From contig JAFXAR010000001.1 of assembly GCA_017516885.1 (NCBI GenBank), positions 21,436 to 85,435 on the forward strand: a stretch of DNA of 64,000 bases, written 5' to 3'. Position numbers and translations under genes: made by a program. Shown here piece after piece: positions 26,915 through 36,306 of this stretch. How positions within the stretch are numbered: the stretch's first letter is position 1; each line of letters begins with the position of its first letter. The notes under the pieces were generated by a model that saw nothing but the letters and a program-made list of their open reading frames with translations, was not told where the DNA came from and did no database searches. The stretch comes from Bacteroidaceae bacterium. GTDB lineage: Bacteria > Bacteroidota > Bacteroidia > Bacteroidales > Bacteroidaceae.

Positions 26915-27667
26915 ATGATGAAAAGGATATTATACATAGCAATGCTTCTCTTATTGCCCTTGGCTGCAACAGCCGGCAATGACGCAAAGGAAAATGGCGA
27001 CAAGGCATACGAAGAGAAGCGTTATTCCGATGCAATTGCCATATACGAAGAGGCTATAAAAGGCGGAAATGAGAGCAAGCAGCTTTATTACAATCTTGGT
27101 AACGCCTATTTCAGAAATAATGAGACCGGCCGTGCCATACTTAACTATGAGCGCGCCTTGAGGCTTGACCCTGCCGATGAAGACGTAAAGGCCAATCTGG
27201 AGTTTGCGAATAAGCTTACCAAAGATGAGGTGGCTGAAGAGTATGAAATATTTCTTGTCACTTGGTGGAAGGCCTTTGTTAATATGCTTTCAACTGATAC
27301 ATGGGCAATCGTTGCGGTAATGGCGTTTGCTGTTTCTCTTGCAGGCTTGGTTATGATGTTCCTGTCAAAAAACAGTACAGTGCGCAATAGCGGCATCACA
27401 GCATCGGCTGTTTGCTTTGTAATATGCATTATCGCTAATTTTGCGGCATACAGTTCATATTCCCGAATGACAGACAATTCCAAGGCTATTGTGCTTAAGG
27501 AGGAGGTCTCAGTAATGAGCGCGCCGGGTGCAAGCGCTGTGCTGACAAAGGTGCACGAGGGGCGCAAGCTCAATGCTACGGATGAAACAACCGGCCGCTG
27601 GACCAAGATTGAGCTTGAGGACGGCACTGTGGGATGGGTGATGAACAGCGACATTGAACGTATTTGA
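26915..27667 (+). CDS. batE: BatE, TPR and SH3-like protein
   Basis: A 250-residue protein; the ATG at 26915 (MMKRILYIAMLLLLPLA) gives a proper signal peptide, whereas the longer frame from 26888 runs into batD. TPR repeats follow (AKENGDKAYEEKRYSDAIAIYEEAI; YYNLGNAYFRNNETGRAILNYERALRLDP), then two TM helices (WAIVAVMAFAVSLAGLVMMFL; ASAVCFVICIIANFAAYS) and a C-terminal SH3b domain (SVMSAPGASAVLTKVHEGRKL ... GTVGWVMNSD). This is the standard last gene of the Bat operon. Confidence 0.92.
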   Translation: MMKRILYIAMLLLLPLAATAGNDAKENGDKAYEEKRYSDAIAIYEEAIKGGNESKQLYYNLGNAYFRNNETGRAILNYERALRLDPADEDVKANLEFANKLTKDEVAEEYEIFLVTWWKAFVNMLSTDTWAIVAVMAFAVSLAGLVMMFLSKNSTVRNSGITASAVCFVICIIANFAAYSSYSRMTDNSKAIVLKEEVSVMSAPGASAVLTKVHEGRKLNATDETTGRWTKIELEDGTVGWVMNSDIERI

Positions 27668-27692
27668 TAATTAAATCAGCTTGCAGATTACT

Positions 27693-28397
27693 ATGGACAT
27701 AAGCACATTTACCGATATTGACAAATACCTGCTGCTTTCAATGAATGGCAGTGATTCCCTGTTTTGGGATGGGGTAATGAAAGTCTATACATCAATGGCA
27801 ATATGGATACCTCTTGTCATTATGCTTGTATATGTGCTTGTGAAAAACAACAATATAAAGGATTTCTTTGTATTGCTTTTGGTTATTGCCGGTGTTGTTG
27901 CCCTGACTGATACAATTTCGTCAACTATATGCAAGCCGTTCTTTGAGCGCTGGCGTCCAACGCGTGACCCGGTGCTTATGTACATTGTTGATGTTGTTAC
28001 TGAAACTCGCGGCAAGGATTATGGCTTCACTTCAAGCCATGCTGCAAATTCCTTTGGCATTGCAGTGTTCATTATGTTGCTTATAAAGAACCGCGCCTTG
28101 TCGGTGTGCCTGATTTTATGGGCCTCAATGAATGCCTTCACGCGCATTTATTTGGGCGTTCACTATCCTGGAGACATACTTGCCGGAACAATTATAGGCG
28201 TTACTGTAGGGTGGGGCATGTACAGGCTCTATCTGTATTTGCAGAAAAGGATGCAGCGCGGTGTGCGCCGCGACTGGATTTCGGACCAGTACACTGCAAG
28301 CGGGTACAGTGTTTCCGATGTCTATTTGCTGCTAATTACAATGTTCGCCACATTTGCCTTTATACCGGCAATTTCGTTCTTCACATTTGCTTATTAA
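27693..28397 (+). CDS. PAP2-family membrane phosphatase
   Basis: A 234-residue integral membrane phosphatase of the phosphatidic-acid phosphatase 2 superfamily; the start is the ATG at 27693 (the TTG at 27681 is unlikely). Signature C1 is KPFFERWRP (KxxxxxxRP), C2 is SSHAANS and C3 is RIYLGVHYPGD (Rx5Hx3D), so the catalytic His residues are present. About six TM helices are predicted. Substrates of such enzymes include undecaprenyl diphosphate and lipid A phosphates. It follows batE by 25 bases and may be the distal gene of that transcript. Confidence 0.88.
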   Translation: MDISTFTDIDKYLLLSMNGSDSLFWDGVMKVYTSMAIWIPLVIMLVYVLVKNNNIKDFFVLLLVIAGVVALTDTISSTICKPFFERWRPTRDPVLMYIVDVVTETRGKDYGFTSSHAANSFGIAVFIMLLIKNRALSVCLILWASMNAFTRIYLGVHYPGDILAGTIIGVTVGWGMYRLYLYLQKRMQRGVRRDWISDQYTASGYSVSDVYLLLITMFATFAFIPAISFFTFAY

Positions 28398-28420
28398 AGC
28401 CCTGCAATAGCGTGCGGAAA

Positions 28421-28924
28421 TTACGCATCGTACATTTCAATAAACTCATAACTGTTGCCTGCCAATGAGAGGTAGCGCATGAATTCGCTCTGTGAGATGA
28501 CAACTGTTGCGCAGTTGTCATTGGGGTGAAAGCTCAGCGACTGTTCCTTTTTCAGGTTCTCGTCAAGAAACAGATGCACATGGTTCTCTGTGTCGTTTAT
28601 AAGCCCGAAAGGAGATACTGAACCGGGGCAAAGGCCAAGATATTTCTCCATTCTTTGCGGTGAGGCAAATGACAGTTTTCCCTGATGAAGCCGTTTCTCA
28701 AGGTCATGTATGTCAAGGTCGCGCTCGCAGTCAAGCACAACAAGATAGTGCCTGTTGCCCTTGTGGTTGCGGAAGAAGAGGTTCTTGCAATGCTTTGAAC
28801 CATCTTTCTGCCAATATTTTCGTGCAATTTCAATAGTGGGCGCTTCGGGATGTGTGTAGTGGGTGTGCTCAATGCCGTTCTTTCTGAGGAACGCAAGCAC
28901 CTTTTCAATCTTTTCGTTATCCAT
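28421..28924 (-). CDS. Prolyl-tRNA deacylase (YbaK/ProX-type editing protein)
   Basis: A 167-residue YbaK-superfamily protein, start MDNEKIEKVLAFLRK at 28924. It carries the family's substrate pocket segments: EHTHYTHPEAPT, the Lys in SKHCKNLFFRNHKGNRHYL, LSFASPQRMEKYLGLCPGSVSPFGLIND, and CATVVISQSEFMRYL. Such proteins free-stand to hydrolyse mischarged tRNAs, usually Ala-tRNAPro. It begins 10 bases after the stop of the threonine aldolase-like gene on the same strand and ends in convergence with the PAP2 gene. Confidence 0.88.
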   Translation of the reverse strand: MDNEKIEKVLAFLRKNGIEHTHYTHPEAPTIEIARKYWQKDGSKHCKNLFFRNHKGNRHYLVVLDCERDLDIHDLEKRLHQGKLSFASPQRMEKYLGLCPGSVSPFGLINDTENHVHLFLDENLKKEQSLSFHPNDNCATVVISQSEFMRYLSLAGNSYEFIEMYDA

Positions 28925-28934
28925 GGCCAAACGC

Positions 28935-29981
28935 TTATAAATTCTCAATATCCCTGCATAGTGCATCAACATTCTCCTCTTTTGTCGCCCAGCTTGTGCA
29001 GAAGCGTACGATGTCATGCTCCTCATCATATCTGCCCCAGAATTCGGGCACATATTTTTCTGCGAGGAACTCCTGCTGTTTCTTAGTGAGAATAGGGAAC
29101 TGCATGTTTGTTGTAGATGGAATCCACATTCTTATCCCTCTCTTCTCAAATGCTGAGCGTATTTTTGCAGCGAGCCTGTCGGCATGCTTCGCAAGGCTGA
29201 AGTAAAGGCACTCGCTGCCTCCTTTCAACAGTTCGCTGAACTGTATTCCCAGCAACCGTCCTTTAGCAAGCATGCCGCCGTGCTGCTTGATGGCATAGCG
29301 GAAACTGCGGTGCATCTCCTCGCCTTTAAATACTACAGCCTCACCAAAAAGTGCTCCCACCTTTGTTCCGCCAATGTAGAAGGCATCGCATAAACTTGCA
29401 AGGTCGGCAATTGTAAAGTCGCACCCTTCGGCCATCAGCCCGTATCCCAATCTTGCTCCGTCAACAAAAAGGTGGAGGCCATGGGCGTGGCAGAATTCGG
29501 AAATGGCTGTCAGTTCGGCTTTGGTATATATGAGGCCATTCTCGGCAGGGCATGAGATGTATACCATGCCCGGCTGCACTGTGTGTTCGTGCGAACAGTC
29601 ATTCCAGTGATTATGGTAGCACTCTGCAATCTGCCGGGCGGAAAGCCGCCCATCGGCCGATGGCAGTGCAATTACCTTGTGTCCGGTAGCCTCAGGAGCG
29701 CCGGTCTCATGTACGTTTATATGTCCGCTGTCGGCCGAAATTACTCCCTGATAACTGCGCAGCAGGGCATCGATTACTGTAACATTCGCCTGCGTGCCTC
29801 CCACAAGGAACTCTACGCCCACTGTGTTGTCATTGCAATGCTCGCGTACAATAGCGCGTGCCCGCTCACAGTATTCATCGCATCCGTAACCGATGTGCTG
29901 CTCAAGGTTGCTTGCTGTCAGTGCCTCAATAATGGCGGGGTGTGCTCCCTCAATATAATCTGAATCAAATCTTATTTTCAT
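28935..29981 (-). CDS. Low-specificity threonine aldolase-like PLP enzyme
   Basis: A 348-residue beta-eliminating lyase family protein. The start has the family motif DSDYIEGAHPAIIEALT, followed by LVGGTQANVTVIDALL, GHINVHETGAPEATGHKV, LHLFVDGARLGYGL (cofactor Asp) and the Schiff-base Lys in YIGGTKVGALFGEA. Threonine aldolases split threonine to glycine and acetaldehyde; Bacteroidales homologues of this length are usually given that name, though the exact substrate is unproven here. It is upstream of the prolyl-tRNA deacylase on one transcript. Confidence 0.82.
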   Translation of the reverse strand: MKIRFDSDYIEGAHPAIIEALTASNLEQHIGYGCDEYCERARAIVREHCNDNTVGVEFLVGGTQANVTVIDALLRSYQGVISADSGHINVHETGAPEATGHKVIALPSADGRLSARQIAECYHNHWNDCSHEHTVQPGMVYISCPAENGLIYTKAELTAISEFCHAHGLHLFVDGARLGYGLMAEGCDFTIADLASLCDAFYIGGTKVGALFGEAVVFKGEEMHRSFRYAIKQHGGMLAKGRLLGIQFSELLKGGSECLYFSLAKHADRLAAKIRSAFEKRGIRMWIPSTTNMQFPILTKKQQEFLAEKYVPEFWGRYDEEHDIVRFCTSWATKEENVDALCRDIENL

Positions 29982-30344
29982 ATTCCCAGTTTGTGATTTA
30001 TAAATTCAATCAGCTTCTTTAGCGGCGAAGATAGTGAAAAACATTGTATCATTGCGATTGTGCAGCTCTTTTTTTCGTGCAGAAATGCACAAACCTGATA
30101 CCGCGAATCTCTTTGCTTAATGGCTGTTCAGGCATCATAACTGAACGAATATCGCAAAGATGCAAAAACAAAGCCAAAGGCGGCCGGAACAAGAATGAAC
30201 CGGCAAAAATAAAAGATTGCTAATTTAAAGAACTTCCCTTAAGTGTTTATTTGTGTTAAATAATACAAAATAATATGGTGTATGTGTTGTATTCCGCATA
30301 TCCAATGTATTATATTTATATGGGAATTTTAAAATATTGTTTAT
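29982..30344. other. Divergent intergenic region before the Cys-rich orphan
   Basis: About 360 bases without a gene. It contains the leftward promoter above and a small inverted repeat GTTCAG/CTGAAC with a 9-base loop near 30126-30146. The last 100 bases before 30345 are very AT-rich, with no clean TAnnTTTG box for the rightward gene. Confidence 0.4.
30026..30033 (-). promoter_or_regulatory. -7 box for the threonine aldolase-like gene
   Basis: The minus strand reads TATCTTCG at 30033-30026, 44 bases before the ATG at 29981. It matches the box used at ettA and phoH; the -33 element is not obvious. Confidence 0.5.
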
Positions 30345-31073
30345 ATGTTTATCGGTTTGCAAAAGGATTACAATGGATTCGGTATTGAAATGAATCTTAA
30401 TGAAGTCTGCAACACAGGCTGTCTTTATTTTAAGTGTGATGAATGCGGAGCATACACCAAGGTCGATGTTAACCCTTATAGAAATGGCGAAGAGTGGTCC
30501 GACGGATTCTTTCAAACAGATTTGAATGAGGTGACATTGCTGCAGAAGTGTCCCAAGTGCGGCAAGGTGTATTTGGCCAGGCCGCTGTATGAACTGCCAG
30601 AGGGTGTGACCGCACTGCAGGGAAAGAGAACTGTGGACTTTGAGGTGCTTGCGGAAAAGTGCTCCGACGAAGATTTCCGTAATTCGCTCTCGCGCGAAGA
30701 CAATGCACTGCTGCTCATGCAGTATATACATTTCTACAGCAGCGAATACCGTCGGTATCCATCGGTTGACTCGGCGCCGTATGAGCAAACACTGCTGTTC
30801 GTCAATGCTATCTTATATGTGCTCGATAATGTGATGATGCCGCGTACGGTAGCGGCCGACCTTTACCGTATGGCCGGAATGTTCAAGAAAAGCATTTCCG
30901 CTGCTTCTCAGCCGGGCCTTAGAAAAAACGAGGTGGACGATGAAATAATGCAGCATATAATTGAGCTCTCAATAAAAAGAAATACACTTCCTTTTGTCAT
31001 AGACGAGCAAAAATACTTAAAGCTCGCTCAAAACAAAGACTTGCCAAATGAGGCCCTGATTGCTAGATTGTAG
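30345..31073 (+). CDS. Unrecognised cytoplasmic protein with a Cys-rich zinc-ribbon-like N-terminus
   Basis: A 242-residue protein I do not recognise. Residues 22-72 hold Cys22-x3-Cys26, Cys31-x2-Cys34 (KCDECGAYTK) and Cys69-x2-Cys72 (KCPKCGKVYLA), a pattern of one or two zinc-binding knuckles. The remainder (about 85-242) is helical and charged, with no signal peptide or TM helix. The C-terminal part (DLYRMAGMFKKSISAAS ... MQHIIELSIKRN) resembles no family I can name. It is alone, with an AT-rich upstream region and the second M16 peptidase 236 bases downstream. A role in sensing or in protein-protein contact is possible but unsupported. Confidence 0.75.
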   Translation: MFIGLQKDYNGFGIEMNLNEVCNTGCLYFKCDECGAYTKVDVNPYRNGEEWSDGFFQTDLNEVTLLQKCPKCGKVYLARPLYELPEGVTALQGKRTVDFEVLAEKCSDEDFRNSLSREDNALLLMQYIHFYSSEYRRYPSVDSAPYEQTLLFVNAILYVLDNVMMPRTVAADLYRMAGMFKKSISAASQPGLRKNEVDDEIMQHIIELSIKRNTLPFVIDEQKYLKLAQNKDLPNEALIARL

Positions 31074-31082
31074 AATATCTCT

Positions 31083-31108
31083 AAGAAATTGTTTGAATTT
31101 ATACCGCC
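31083..31108 (-). repeat. Dispersed intergenic repeat copy (reverse orientation)
   Basis: AAGAAATTGTTTGAATTTAT continues to 31108 and differs at 4 of 26 positions from 11041-11066. As there, it begins just after a stop codon (31073). Confidence 0.6.
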
Positions 31109-31241
31109 AAGTTTATATATAAATGCCGGTATATTGCTTTACTGGGATATGGGATAGTTCTGCGCCCTATGTATCGTTAAAGGTTTGCAATATTGAAATA
31201 TTGTAAGTCCGTGCTTGTCATTTGCTGTTTTCCGCGGCCGG

Positions 31242-31273
31242 TTTGTCTGCTTTTCCTTTTTTTGCTATCTTTG
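31242..31273 (+). promoter_or_regulatory. Promoter of the second M16 peptidase
   Basis: TTTG at 31242-31245, 20-base spacer, TATCTTTG at 31266-31273. This is the best match to the Bacteroidota consensus in the window; the ATG is 36 bases downstream. Confidence 0.82.
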
Positions 31274-31309
31274 CAGATTGTTAGAAGCATTTAAATGTAA
31301 AGATAAATT

Positions 31310-34117
31310 ATGAAAAGAATGAAACTACTGCTATTGGCGCTGTCGCTGTTGATGGTACTTCCATCTGTGGCGCAGCAAAAAGGCGAACAGCTTCCGGTTG
31401 ACCCCTCCATAAGGATTGGAAAACTGAAGAACGGCCTTACTTATTACATCCGTCACAATGAAAAGCCCGAAAATCTTGTAAACTTCTACATTGCGCAGAA
31501 GGTGGGCTCAATTCAGGAAGAGGACCATCAGCGCGGCCTTGCGCACTTCCTTGAGCACATGTGCTTCAATGGAACTGAGCATTTCCCGGGCAAGGCTCTC
31601 ATAAACTATCTTGAGGGCATTGGCGTGAAGTTCGGCGCCGACCTCAATGCCTACACCTCCATTGACGAAACTGTGTACAATATAAACAATGTTCCTGTGA
31701 ATGTTGAAGGTGCAATAGATTCTTGTCTGTGGATTCTCCATGACTGGGCCGACGGACTTACCCTTGACCCTGCTGAAATTGACAAGGAGCGTGGAGTTAT
31801 CCACGAGGAGTGGCGCGGACGCAATACAGTGATGATGCGTATGCAGGAACGTGTGCTTGCCGACATTTTCCCCGGCAGCCGCTACGGAAAGCGCCTGCCC
31901 ATTGGCACAATGGAGGTGGTTGACAATTTCCCCCATCAGGCATTGCGCGATTACTATGAGAAGTGGTATCGTCCCGACCTGCAGGGTATTGTAATTGTGG
32001 GCGACATTGATGTTGATGAGGTGGAAAAGAAAGTCAAGAAGATTTTCAAGAAAATCAAGAAGGCGAAGAATCCTGCAGAGCGCATATACTATCCGGTTGA
32101 GGATAACAAGGAGATGATATTCTCCCAGCAGATTGACAAGGAGCAGCAGAACTACATGCTTCAGCTCATGTACAAGCACGATGTTGCTCCGCGCGACCAG
32201 CGCAACACAAAGGAGTATATCCGCGAGAACACCAAGAACTCTTTTGCAATCTCAATGCTTAACAGCCGTTTCTCCGAGATAATGAGCAAGGAGAATCCTC
32301 CCTATCTGCGTGCCGGTGTAGACTACAGCGGATTTGGCGTCACTGACATGAAGAAGGCCTTTACAGTGATGGTGCAGTGCAAGCCCGAACAGATACTTGA
32401 GGCAATTCCCATGGTGTTTACCGAAGTTGAGCGCGCACGCCGTTTCGGGTTCACAGAACCCGAATTCAAGCGCATCAAGGAGAGAATGCTCGCAGGCATG
32501 GATTCATGGTATGCCGAGCGTGACAAGCGCACCAGTGACTACTATGTGCAGAACTGCATACGTCACTTCCTTGACGGCGTGGATATGATGGACCCCGAAA
32601 TGGAATACAAGCTCTCTGTGGAGATTATAAATTCTATTACTCTTGACGAAGTTAACGCTGTTATTCCCTCGCTCCACCGTGATGACAACCGCATTGCTGT
32701 CTCTTATGCTCCCGAGCGCGAGGATGCTGCCTATCCCGGAAAGAATGATATTGAGATGTTGCTCAAGATGGTGGGCAATGCAAGGATTACTCCTTATGAG
32801 GACAATGCAGTAGATGCGCCTCTGCTTGAAAATATTCCTGAGGGCGGAAAGGTAGTTGCTTCTGAAGAAGGCAAGTGGGGCTCTACGGTGTGGACACTCT
32901 CAAATGGCATTAAGGTTGTTCTTAAACCTACAGATTTCCAGGCCGATGCATTGACACTTGCCGGCTACAAGGTGGGCGGCACAAACCGTTATCCCGATAG
33001 CGAGAAGGTAAACATTGGCATGCTTTCAGCGCTTTCGTCAATTGGCGGATTCGGTGCATTCGATGCAACCCAGCTTGGCAAGAAACTTGCCGGCAGCACT
33101 GCGTCAGCAAATGTTGGAAGCGGTCCGTATTACGATGTTATCAGTGCGCGATGTTCTCCAAAGGATGCCGAGGATATGTTTAAGCTGATGTATCTCAAAT
33201 ATACATCGCCCCGCAAGGACGAAAAGGCGTTCCAGTCCTATACAACACGCCTGCGCAACAGCCTTAAGGATAGAAACCTTAATCCAAACACAGCACTCAG
33301 CGACACTATGGTTGTGGCTATGTATGGCAATCATCCCCGCGTGCAGCCTTTTGTTGCGGCAGATGTAGACAAGGTTGATTATGACAGAGTGCTTGAAATA
33401 TACAAGGAGCGCACAAGCGATGCCACAGGCTACATGTTCTTCATTGTCGGCAACATTGACCTCAATGCCATAAAGCCTCTTGTTGAGCGTTACATTGGCG
33501 CATTGCCATGCAACGGCAGGGTAGAGAAGATAGAAAAGACTACCGTGGAGACACGCACCGGTGTATACCGCAATAATTTCAAGAACAAGATGGAGAACCC
33601 TACCGGCACAGAGAATATCATTTATAGTGGCAAGATTGACCCCACACGCAAGAACCGCCTTGTAATGAGTTTCCTCAATCAGGTGCTAAACATTGTTTAC
33701 ACAGAGGAGGTTCGTGAGAAAGAGGGCGGAACATACGGCGTAGGTGTCCGCGGTTCTGTATCAAAGCTCCCCGAGGGCGAATACACTCTCATGGTAAACT
33801 TCAAGATGGCTCCTGAACGCCGCGAGGAACTTGCTGCGATTATTACACGCGAGTTTGAGAAGATTGCTGCCGAAGGTCCTGTTTCGGAACATGTTGAGAA
33901 GGTGCGCAGCTATATGCTCAAGTCGTTTGAGGAGAGTCAGAAGAAGAACGGTGCGTGGATGAACTGGCTCTACAGCTGCTATTTTGAGAATGAGGACACA
34001 TACACCGGCTACGAGGAACTTGTAAAGAGCATCTCCGCCAAGGATATTCAGGCGCTTGCCAAGTATATACTTGACCAGGGCAATTTCATTGAGGTGAGCA
34101 TGACCCCGGCTGAATAA
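31310..34117 (+). CDS. M16 family zinc peptidase, secreted (paralogue 2)
   Basis: A 935-residue paralogue of the peptidase at 5042. It has a signal peptide (MKRMKLLLLALSLLMVLPSVA), the same IGKLKNGLTYYIRHN start, and the inverted zinc motif His79-Phe-Leu-Glu82-His83 in GLAHFLEHMCFNGTEHFPG. The second half begins near TVWTLSNGIKVVLKPT, with EKEGGTYGVGVRGS near the C-terminus. It carries its own strong promoter and a strong terminator, so it is a single-gene unit. The substrate is unknown. Confidence 0.93.
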   Translation: MKRMKLLLLALSLLMVLPSVAQQKGEQLPVDPSIRIGKLKNGLTYYIRHNEKPENLVNFYIAQKVGSIQEEDHQRGLAHFLEHMCFNGTEHFPGKALINYLEGIGVKFGADLNAYTSIDETVYNINNVPVNVEGAIDSCLWILHDWADGLTLDPAEIDKERGVIHEEWRGRNTVMMRMQERVLADIFPGSRYGKRLPIGTMEVVDNFPHQALRDYYEKWYRPDLQGIVIVGDIDVDEVEKKVKKIFKKIKKAKNPAERIYYPVEDNKEMIFSQQIDKEQQNYMLQLMYKHDVAPRDQRNTKEYIRENTKNSFAISMLNSRFSEIMSKENPPYLRAGVDYSGFGVTDMKKAFTVMVQCKPEQILEAIPMVFTEVERARRFGFTEPEFKRIKERMLAGMDSWYAERDKRTSDYYVQNCIRHFLDGVDMMDPEMEYKLSVEIINSITLDEVNAVIPSLHRDDNRIAVSYAPEREDAAYPGKNDIEMLLKMVGNARITPYEDNAVDAPLLENIPEGGKVVASEEGKWGSTVWTLSNGIKVVLKPTDFQADALTLAGYKVGGTNRYPDSEKVNIGMLSALSSIGGFGAFDATQLGKKLAGSTASANVGSGPYYDVISARCSPKDAEDMFKLMYLKYTSPRKDEKAFQSYTTRLRNSLKDRNLNPNTALSDTMVVAMYGNHPRVQPFVAADVDKVDYDRVLEIYKERTSDATGYMFFIVGNIDLNAIKPLVERYIGALPCNGRVEKIEKTTVETRTGVYRNNFKNKMENPTGTENIIYSGKIDPTRKNRLVMSFLNQVLNIVYTEEVREKEGGTYGVGVRGSVSKLPEGEYTLMVNFKMAPERREELAAIITREFEKIAAEGPVSEHVEKVRSYMLKSFEESQKKNGAWMNWLYSCYFENEDTYTGYEELVKSISAKDIQALAKYILDQGNFIEVSMTPAE

Positions 34118-34139
34118 TCCCCGGAACGAATACTGTTTT

Positions 34140-34172
34140 ATGCAGAGCGGCATGCCGCTCTGCATTTTTTTT
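34140..34172 (+). terminator. Perfect-palindrome terminator after the second M16 peptidase
   Basis: 34140-34152 and 34153-34165 are exact 13-base complements without spacer, followed by a T run to 34172. It lies 22 bases after the stop. Confidence 0.9.
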
Positions 34173-34305
34173 AAGAGGGTTATGGCAATCAGCACATCAG
34201 CCTGAGACAAAATCTCAACTAAACCGGCGCATGCAAACCTCTGCTATTTAACTATATTATAAGGTACATTTTTGCATTTCGCTTTATTATATGAAAAAAA
34301 AGTGC

Positions 34306-34313
34306 TAAATTTG
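34306..34313 (+). promoter_or_regulatory. -7 box upstream of glycogen synthase
   Basis: TAAATTTG, exact TAnnTTTG. The -33 side is AT-rich (TTTATT) without TTTG. It would give a leader of about 160 bases. Confidence 0.4.
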
Positions 34314-34480
34314 CACAGAAAATAAAAGTGCGGCGTTAGCGGTAATATATGAACTGTTGCAAGAGCGCCGTCAGAATAGGTTGTGCAGGATGTTTGTTAT
34401 TCTGTCACTTCCTTGTCTTAACGGACAATAGGGCGTTTCAAAAGTGAATGCCTCGTTTTTTTGAGTTTTATTATTGAGGA

Positions 34481-36142
34481 ATGAAAAAGAATTTATTGCT
34501 TCCCGACTATCTTTTTGAAATCAGTTGGGAGGTCTGCAACAAAGTCGGCGGAATTTATACAGTGGTATCAACAAAGGCCCGCACGATTTCTGAAATTGAG
34601 AACCTGACCGCAATTTATATCGGTCCCGATTTGTGGAAAGAGAAGAAGAACCCTCTCTTTACCGAGGACAAGCGCTTGTGGAGCGCATGGCGCAAGAAAG
34701 TCAGTGATGATAAAATGAGCGTACGCTGCGGTTACTGGGAAATTCCCGGCCGTCCTAAAGTTATTCTCGTTGACTATACCGGTTTCATGGACGAGAAGAA
34801 TGCTATCTATTCCGAACTTTGGAATGACTATGGCGTGGATTCGCTGCACGGTTACGGCGACTACGACGATTCAATGATATTCGGCTACGCTGTGGGCAAG
34901 GCTATTGAGAGCTTCTGCAATGCAAATGTAAGGCAGGGCGGCAATGTTGTTGTTCAGGCGCACGAATGGCAGAGCGGAAATGCTGCGCTTTATGTAAAGA
35001 AGCATCTTCCTTCAGCAGGCACAATATTCACAACTCATGCTACAAGCATCGGCCGTTCAATAGCATCGAACGGCAAGCCTCTTTACGATTATTTTGACGG
35101 ATACAACGGCGACCAGATGGCTGCTGAACTGAATGTTCAGTCAAAGCAGTCTGTTGAAAAGGTTACTGCAGCAAACATTGACTGCTTTACTACCGTGAGC
35201 GAACTTACTGCACGCGAGTGCAAGCAGTTGCTTGAGCGCGAGTGCGACGTTATTCTTGAAAATGGCTTTGAGAAGGATTTTGTTCCGTCCGGCAAGGAAT
35301 TTGCGGCAAAAAGAGAAGCAGCCCGCAATATTCGTCTAAGAGTTGCACGGGCTCTTACCGGTGACAATATCTCCGACGATGCGCTTATCATAGGCATAGG
35401 CGGACGCATGGAAATGCGCAACAAGGGTATAGACCTTTTCCTTGAAAGCATGGCAAGGCTTAACGCATGCGGTGAATTGGAGCGCGATGTGGTGGCTTTT
35501 GTAGATGTTCCTGCATGGTCGGGCGATGCACGCGAGGATTTGGTGAAGCGCTTGAAGAGCGATGCCCAGTCATGGGATACACCTCTGCCGAATCCTTATC
35601 TGACACATAACCTGAACAATTTCTACAATGATGCCATAGCCTGCTCAATACGCAATTTGCAAATTGACAACCGCGGTGGCAAGAACCGCGTGAAGGTGAT
35701 TTATGTGCCTTGTTACCTCAAGGGCAGCGATGGCATTTTTGACAAGGAATATTACGATGTGCTTATTGGCAACGACTTGAGCGTTTATCCTTCGTATTAC
35801 GAACCGTGGGGATATACTCCGCTTGAGAGTGCCGCTTTCCACATTCCGACAATCACAACAAATCTTGCAGGATTCGGCCTTTGGGTAAATTCTGTGCTTG
35901 GCCGTGAGGGCAAGCTTGCCGATGGCGTTGAGGTTGTGTGCCGAAATGACAGCAACTATTCAGCTGCGGCCGAGGAAATTACAAAAACTATTTGTATCTT
36001 TGCAAAACTTTCTGAAAAAGAGGTTTCTGAATGCAGAAAAAAGGTTGCAAAACTTGCCGAAAAGGCTCTGTGGAAACACTTTATAAAGAACTATCTCGCT
36101 GCTTATGATTTTGCTCTTGAAGCAGCCGGAAAGAGAATTTAA
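34481..36142 (+). CDS. Glycogen synthase, GT3-like (eukaryotic type)
   Basis: A 553-residue glycosyltransferase that extends alpha-1,4-glucan from a nucleotide-glucose donor. The N-terminal EISWEVCNKVGGIYTVVSTKA loop and YIGPDLW, the central VVVQAHEWQSGNAALYVKK and TTHATSIGRS, and the C-terminal YPSYYEPWGYTPLESAAFHIP with its donor-binding Glu fit family GT3, the animal/fungal glycogen-synthase type that Bacteroidota use in place of GlgA. GT3 enzymes commonly use UDP-glucose; donor choice here is inference. It precedes a glucan phosphorylase by 164 bases, so synthesis and breakdown genes are side by side. Confidence 0.88.
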   Translation: MKKNLLLPDYLFEISWEVCNKVGGIYTVVSTKARTISEIENLTAIYIGPDLWKEKKNPLFTEDKRLWSAWRKKVSDDKMSVRCGYWEIPGRPKVILVDYTGFMDEKNAIYSELWNDYGVDSLHGYGDYDDSMIFGYAVGKAIESFCNANVRQGGNVVVQAHEWQSGNAALYVKKHLPSAGTIFTTHATSIGRSIASNGKPLYDYFDGYNGDQMAAELNVQSKQSVEKVTAANIDCFTTVSELTARECKQLLERECDVILENGFEKDFVPSGKEFAAKREAARNIRLRVARALTGDNISDDALIIGIGGRMEMRNKGIDLFLESMARLNACGELERDVVAFVDVPAWSGDAREDLVKRLKSDAQSWDTPLPNPYLTHNLNNFYNDAIACSIRNLQIDNRGGKNRVKVIYVPCYLKGSDGIFDKEYYDVLIGNDLSVYPSYYEPWGYTPLESAAFHIPTITTNLAGFGLWVNSVLGREGKLADGVEVVCRNDSNYSAAAEEITKTICIFAKLSEKEVSECRKKVAKLAEKALWKHFIKNYLAAYDFALEAAGKRI

Positions 36143-36306
36143 ACACTTCTAAAGGCTTTCGGCGCAGCTGGTGCGTTCACTTTGCGCTTTTCAATGGCAT
36201 TGACAGAATAACATACATTCCTTGCCGCTGAAAATGGATGCAAAGGTATTGAATTTACAATGTGCCGAATGTAATAAATAGGGAAATATTCATTTAATTT
36301 ATAATT

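Larger units (their letters stand above)
34118..34480. other. Intergenic region between the M16 peptidase and glycogen synthase
   Basis: About 360 bases without a gene. It holds the palindromic terminator (34140-34172), a TAAATTTG box at 34306-34313, and an otherwise featureless leader of about 170 bases before the glycogen synthase start. Confidence 0.5.
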
